A DNA stretch of 64,000 bases from positions 88,701,558 to 88,765,557 of the forward strand of contig CM054178.1 of NCBI GenBank assembly GCA_028829895.1. Direction: 5' to 3'. Below the pieces are notes generated by a model. The model worked only from the letters and a program-made list of their open reading frames with translations. It was not told where the DNA came from and ran no database searches. This document shows, in pieces, positions 61,798 through 64,000 of the stretch (the stretch's first letter is position 1; every line of letters begins with the position of its first letter). This DNA is from Sinotaia quadrata (taxonomy: Eukaryota > Mollusca > Gastropoda > Architaenioglossa > Viviparidae). The position numbers and the translations under genes were made by a program.

Positions 61798-62528
61798 CCA
61801 CTTACAGAAGTATGAGACAATTAAATGACTATGTATTAAACCACTTACAGAAGTATGAGACAATTAAATGACTATGTATTAAACCACTTACAGAAGTATG
61901 AGACAATTAAATGACTATGTATTAAACCACTTACAGGAGTATGAGACAATTAAATGACTATGTATTAAACCACTTACAGAAGTATGAGACAATTAAATGA
62001 CTATGTATTAAACCACTTACAGAAGTATGAGACAATTAAATGACTATGTATTAAACCACTTACAGAAGTATGAGACAATTAAATGACTATGTATTAAACC
62101 ACTTACAGAAGTATGAGACAATTAAATGACTATGTATTAAACCACTTACAGAAGTATGAGACAATTAAATGACTATGTATTAAACCACTTACAGAAGTAT
62201 GAGACAATTAAATGACTATGTATTAAACCACTTACAGAAGTATGAGACAATTAAATGACTATGTATTAAACCACTTACAGAAGTATGAGACAATTAAATG
62301 ACTATGTATTAAACCACTTACAGAAGTATGAGACAATTAAATGACTATGTATTAAACCACTTACAGAAGTATGAGACAATTAAATGACTATGTATTAAAC
62401 CACTTACAGAAGTATGAGACAATTAAATGACTATGTATTAAACCACTTACAGAAGTATGAGACAATTAAATGAATATGTATTAAAACACTTACAGAAGTA
62501 TGAGACAATTAAATGACTATGTATTAAA
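61798..62528. repeat. 43-bp minisatellite, 17 copies
   Basis: CTTACAGAAGTATGAGACAA every 43 bp from 61801 (61844, and so on). Nearly all copies are identical; the only changes are one AGGAG, one GAATAT and one AAAAC, so expansion is very recent. Confidence 0.97.
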
Positions 62529-62711
62529 CATAACCATAACTCTCAGTAAATTTATTTCAATATGTTAATGAAACCCTTGCAATGAAAATATAATCTCTGT
62601 AAATATTTATTTTCATTACTGTGTAGATACATACGTAAATCAATCATACATACATGATCTACGTATTCATGTTTGATTATATATATATATATATTACTCC
62701 CTTCCATATCA

Positions 62712-62945
62712 GCGTTAAAGCCATGCTATCTAAACACTTCAGCATATACACATTTCAATTGTTCACTACATATTCGTTACAAGCCATGCTATCAAAACTC
62801 TTCAGCATATACACATTTCCCTTGTTCACTACATATTCGTTACAAGCCATGCTATCAAAACACTTTAACATAAACACGTTTCCCTTGTTCACCACATATT
62901 CGTTACAAGCCATGCTGTCAAAACACTTTAACATAAACACGTTCA
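62712..62945. repeat. 63-bp minisatellite, 3.7 copies
   Basis: GTTACAAGCCATGCTATCAA at 62776, 62839 and 62902; the first partial copy begins near 62716. The 63-bp period opens frames on both strands. Confidence 0.93.
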
Positions 62946-63469
62946 CCGTATCAGTTTTTCTGTACTCAGGAATGTGCACTCAGGATACATTGATAGAAAA
63001 ACAATCAATATTGTTGCATGTTAAGGACAAAAACACAATTTACCAATAATGTGGTTGAATAAACACAACCATATTTCTATATTGCAAAACGAATCTAAAT
63101 TAAAAAAGTGAAGTTATCCTTTCTGATTGGTCGTTTGAGTATCTTTTTGTTCTGCTCTAGACCGAAAGGATATATTCAAGCCAATTATTTAAATCATGAC
63201 CATATAAGTTAAGAAGATAATCATGTGATAAAAACTCAAGTGATCAGAAGGCATGCCACTGGTACGAACACTCGTAGGGTTTGTTGATTTTGTAATTAGT
63301 TCTCATCATTGTCTTTCAAATGTCTGAGAACTGTGTTTAATCCGTCGTAACACATGCACAGACAATACACATTTCCGCATCCATCTTTCAAGAGATTTCA
63401 CAGCACACAATTGCCTGAGTGAAGACTAAGGCAACTGATACAGTCATTCGTTACAGACCGCACCCTGCA
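62946..63469. other. Unique DNA
   Basis: No gene recognised. Confidence 0.5.
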
Positions 63470-63835
63470 ATATGGTTTGCGGAAACAGTTCATACATAAA
63501 ATGTGTTTAAATACAAATTAAACAATTCATACATAAAATGTGTTTAAATACAAATAAAACAGTTCATACATCAAATGTGTTTAAATACAAATAAAACAGT
63601 TCATACGTAAAATGTGTTTAAATACAAATAAAACAGTTCATACGTAAAATGTGTTTAAATACAAATAAAACAGTTCATACAAAAATGTGTTTAAATACAA
63701 ATAAAACAGTTCATACAAAAATGTGTTTAAATACAAATAAAACAGTTCATACAAAAATGTGTTTAAATACAAATAAAACAGTTCATACAAATATGTGTTT
63801 AAATACAAATAAAACTGTTCATACGTAAAATGTGC
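63470..63835. repeat. 36-37 bp minisatellite, 10 copies
   Basis: CAGTTCATACATAAAATGTG with TTTAAATACAAATAAAA. One-base variants are grouped (CGTAAAA block, then CAAAA block). Diverged copies continue to the window end. Confidence 0.95.
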
Positions 63836-64000
63836 TTATATACAAATAAAGCATTTCGTACATTAAATGCTTTAAATATAAATAAAACAATAAATATAAT
63901 GGTTTTAAATAGAAAAGAGTATAGAAAAATAATGATTATAAATAAAAGGAAAGAGTTCATTAATGAAATGGTTTTAAATACAAACTTAATAAACATAAAG

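Overview
The window is animal (eukaryotic) nuclear DNA: AT-rich, intron-dominated, packed with microsatellites (CA, GA, GATA/TATC) and dozens of minisatellites, with decayed transposons. There are no operons, no dense ORFs and no CRISPR. One confident protein-coding exon is present. The Shab/Kv2-type channel, the GATA-rich repeats and the transposon types fit an invertebrate, perhaps a mollusc, but the species is inference only.

The one confident host gene is on the minus strand. Positions 20528..19374 hold the first coding exon of a voltage-gated potassium channel of the Kv2 (Shab/KCNB) family: a 228-residue low-complexity N-terminus (His-rich, 16 glutamines, 7 glycines) followed by a complete T1 tetramerisation domain with its zinc site, ending at a GTGAGT donor. 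No membrane-domain exon is found between 19373 and position 1, so the following intron is at least 19.4 kb. Near 31.15-31.7 kb a GC-richer island with TATA-like, initiator-like and YY1-like motifs and a downstream donor on the same strand is a candidate promoter and noncoding first exon. That would make 20.7-31.1 kb intron 1. Beyond it (32-64 kb) no coding exon was recognised.

Mobile elements: (1) a LINE reverse-transcriptase fossil on the minus strand (about 13270..10870), recognised in broken frames by YADDIQL, DKTEVV, LGVLFD and CNSLLSG-like blocks in the correct order; (2) an internally deleted Tc1/mariner DD41D element at 60994..61569 with both terminal inverted repeats and TA flanks; (3) a 169-bp hAT-like MITE at 23181..23349 with an 8-bp target duplication; (4) a ~1.15-kb dispersed repeat present twice (15.7 kb and 53.1 kb); (5) an LTR-like repeat at 51.2 kb with an inverted relative at 60.5 kb.

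Minisatellites make up a large share of the window. Most have unit lengths of 25-100 bp, with many between 35 and 50 bp, and nearly every array has its own unit sequence. Three arrays lie inside the LINE fossil and are amplified pieces of its own coding sequence, which shows directly how such arrays were seeded. Most translated ORFs in the window are products of these arrays, not genes.
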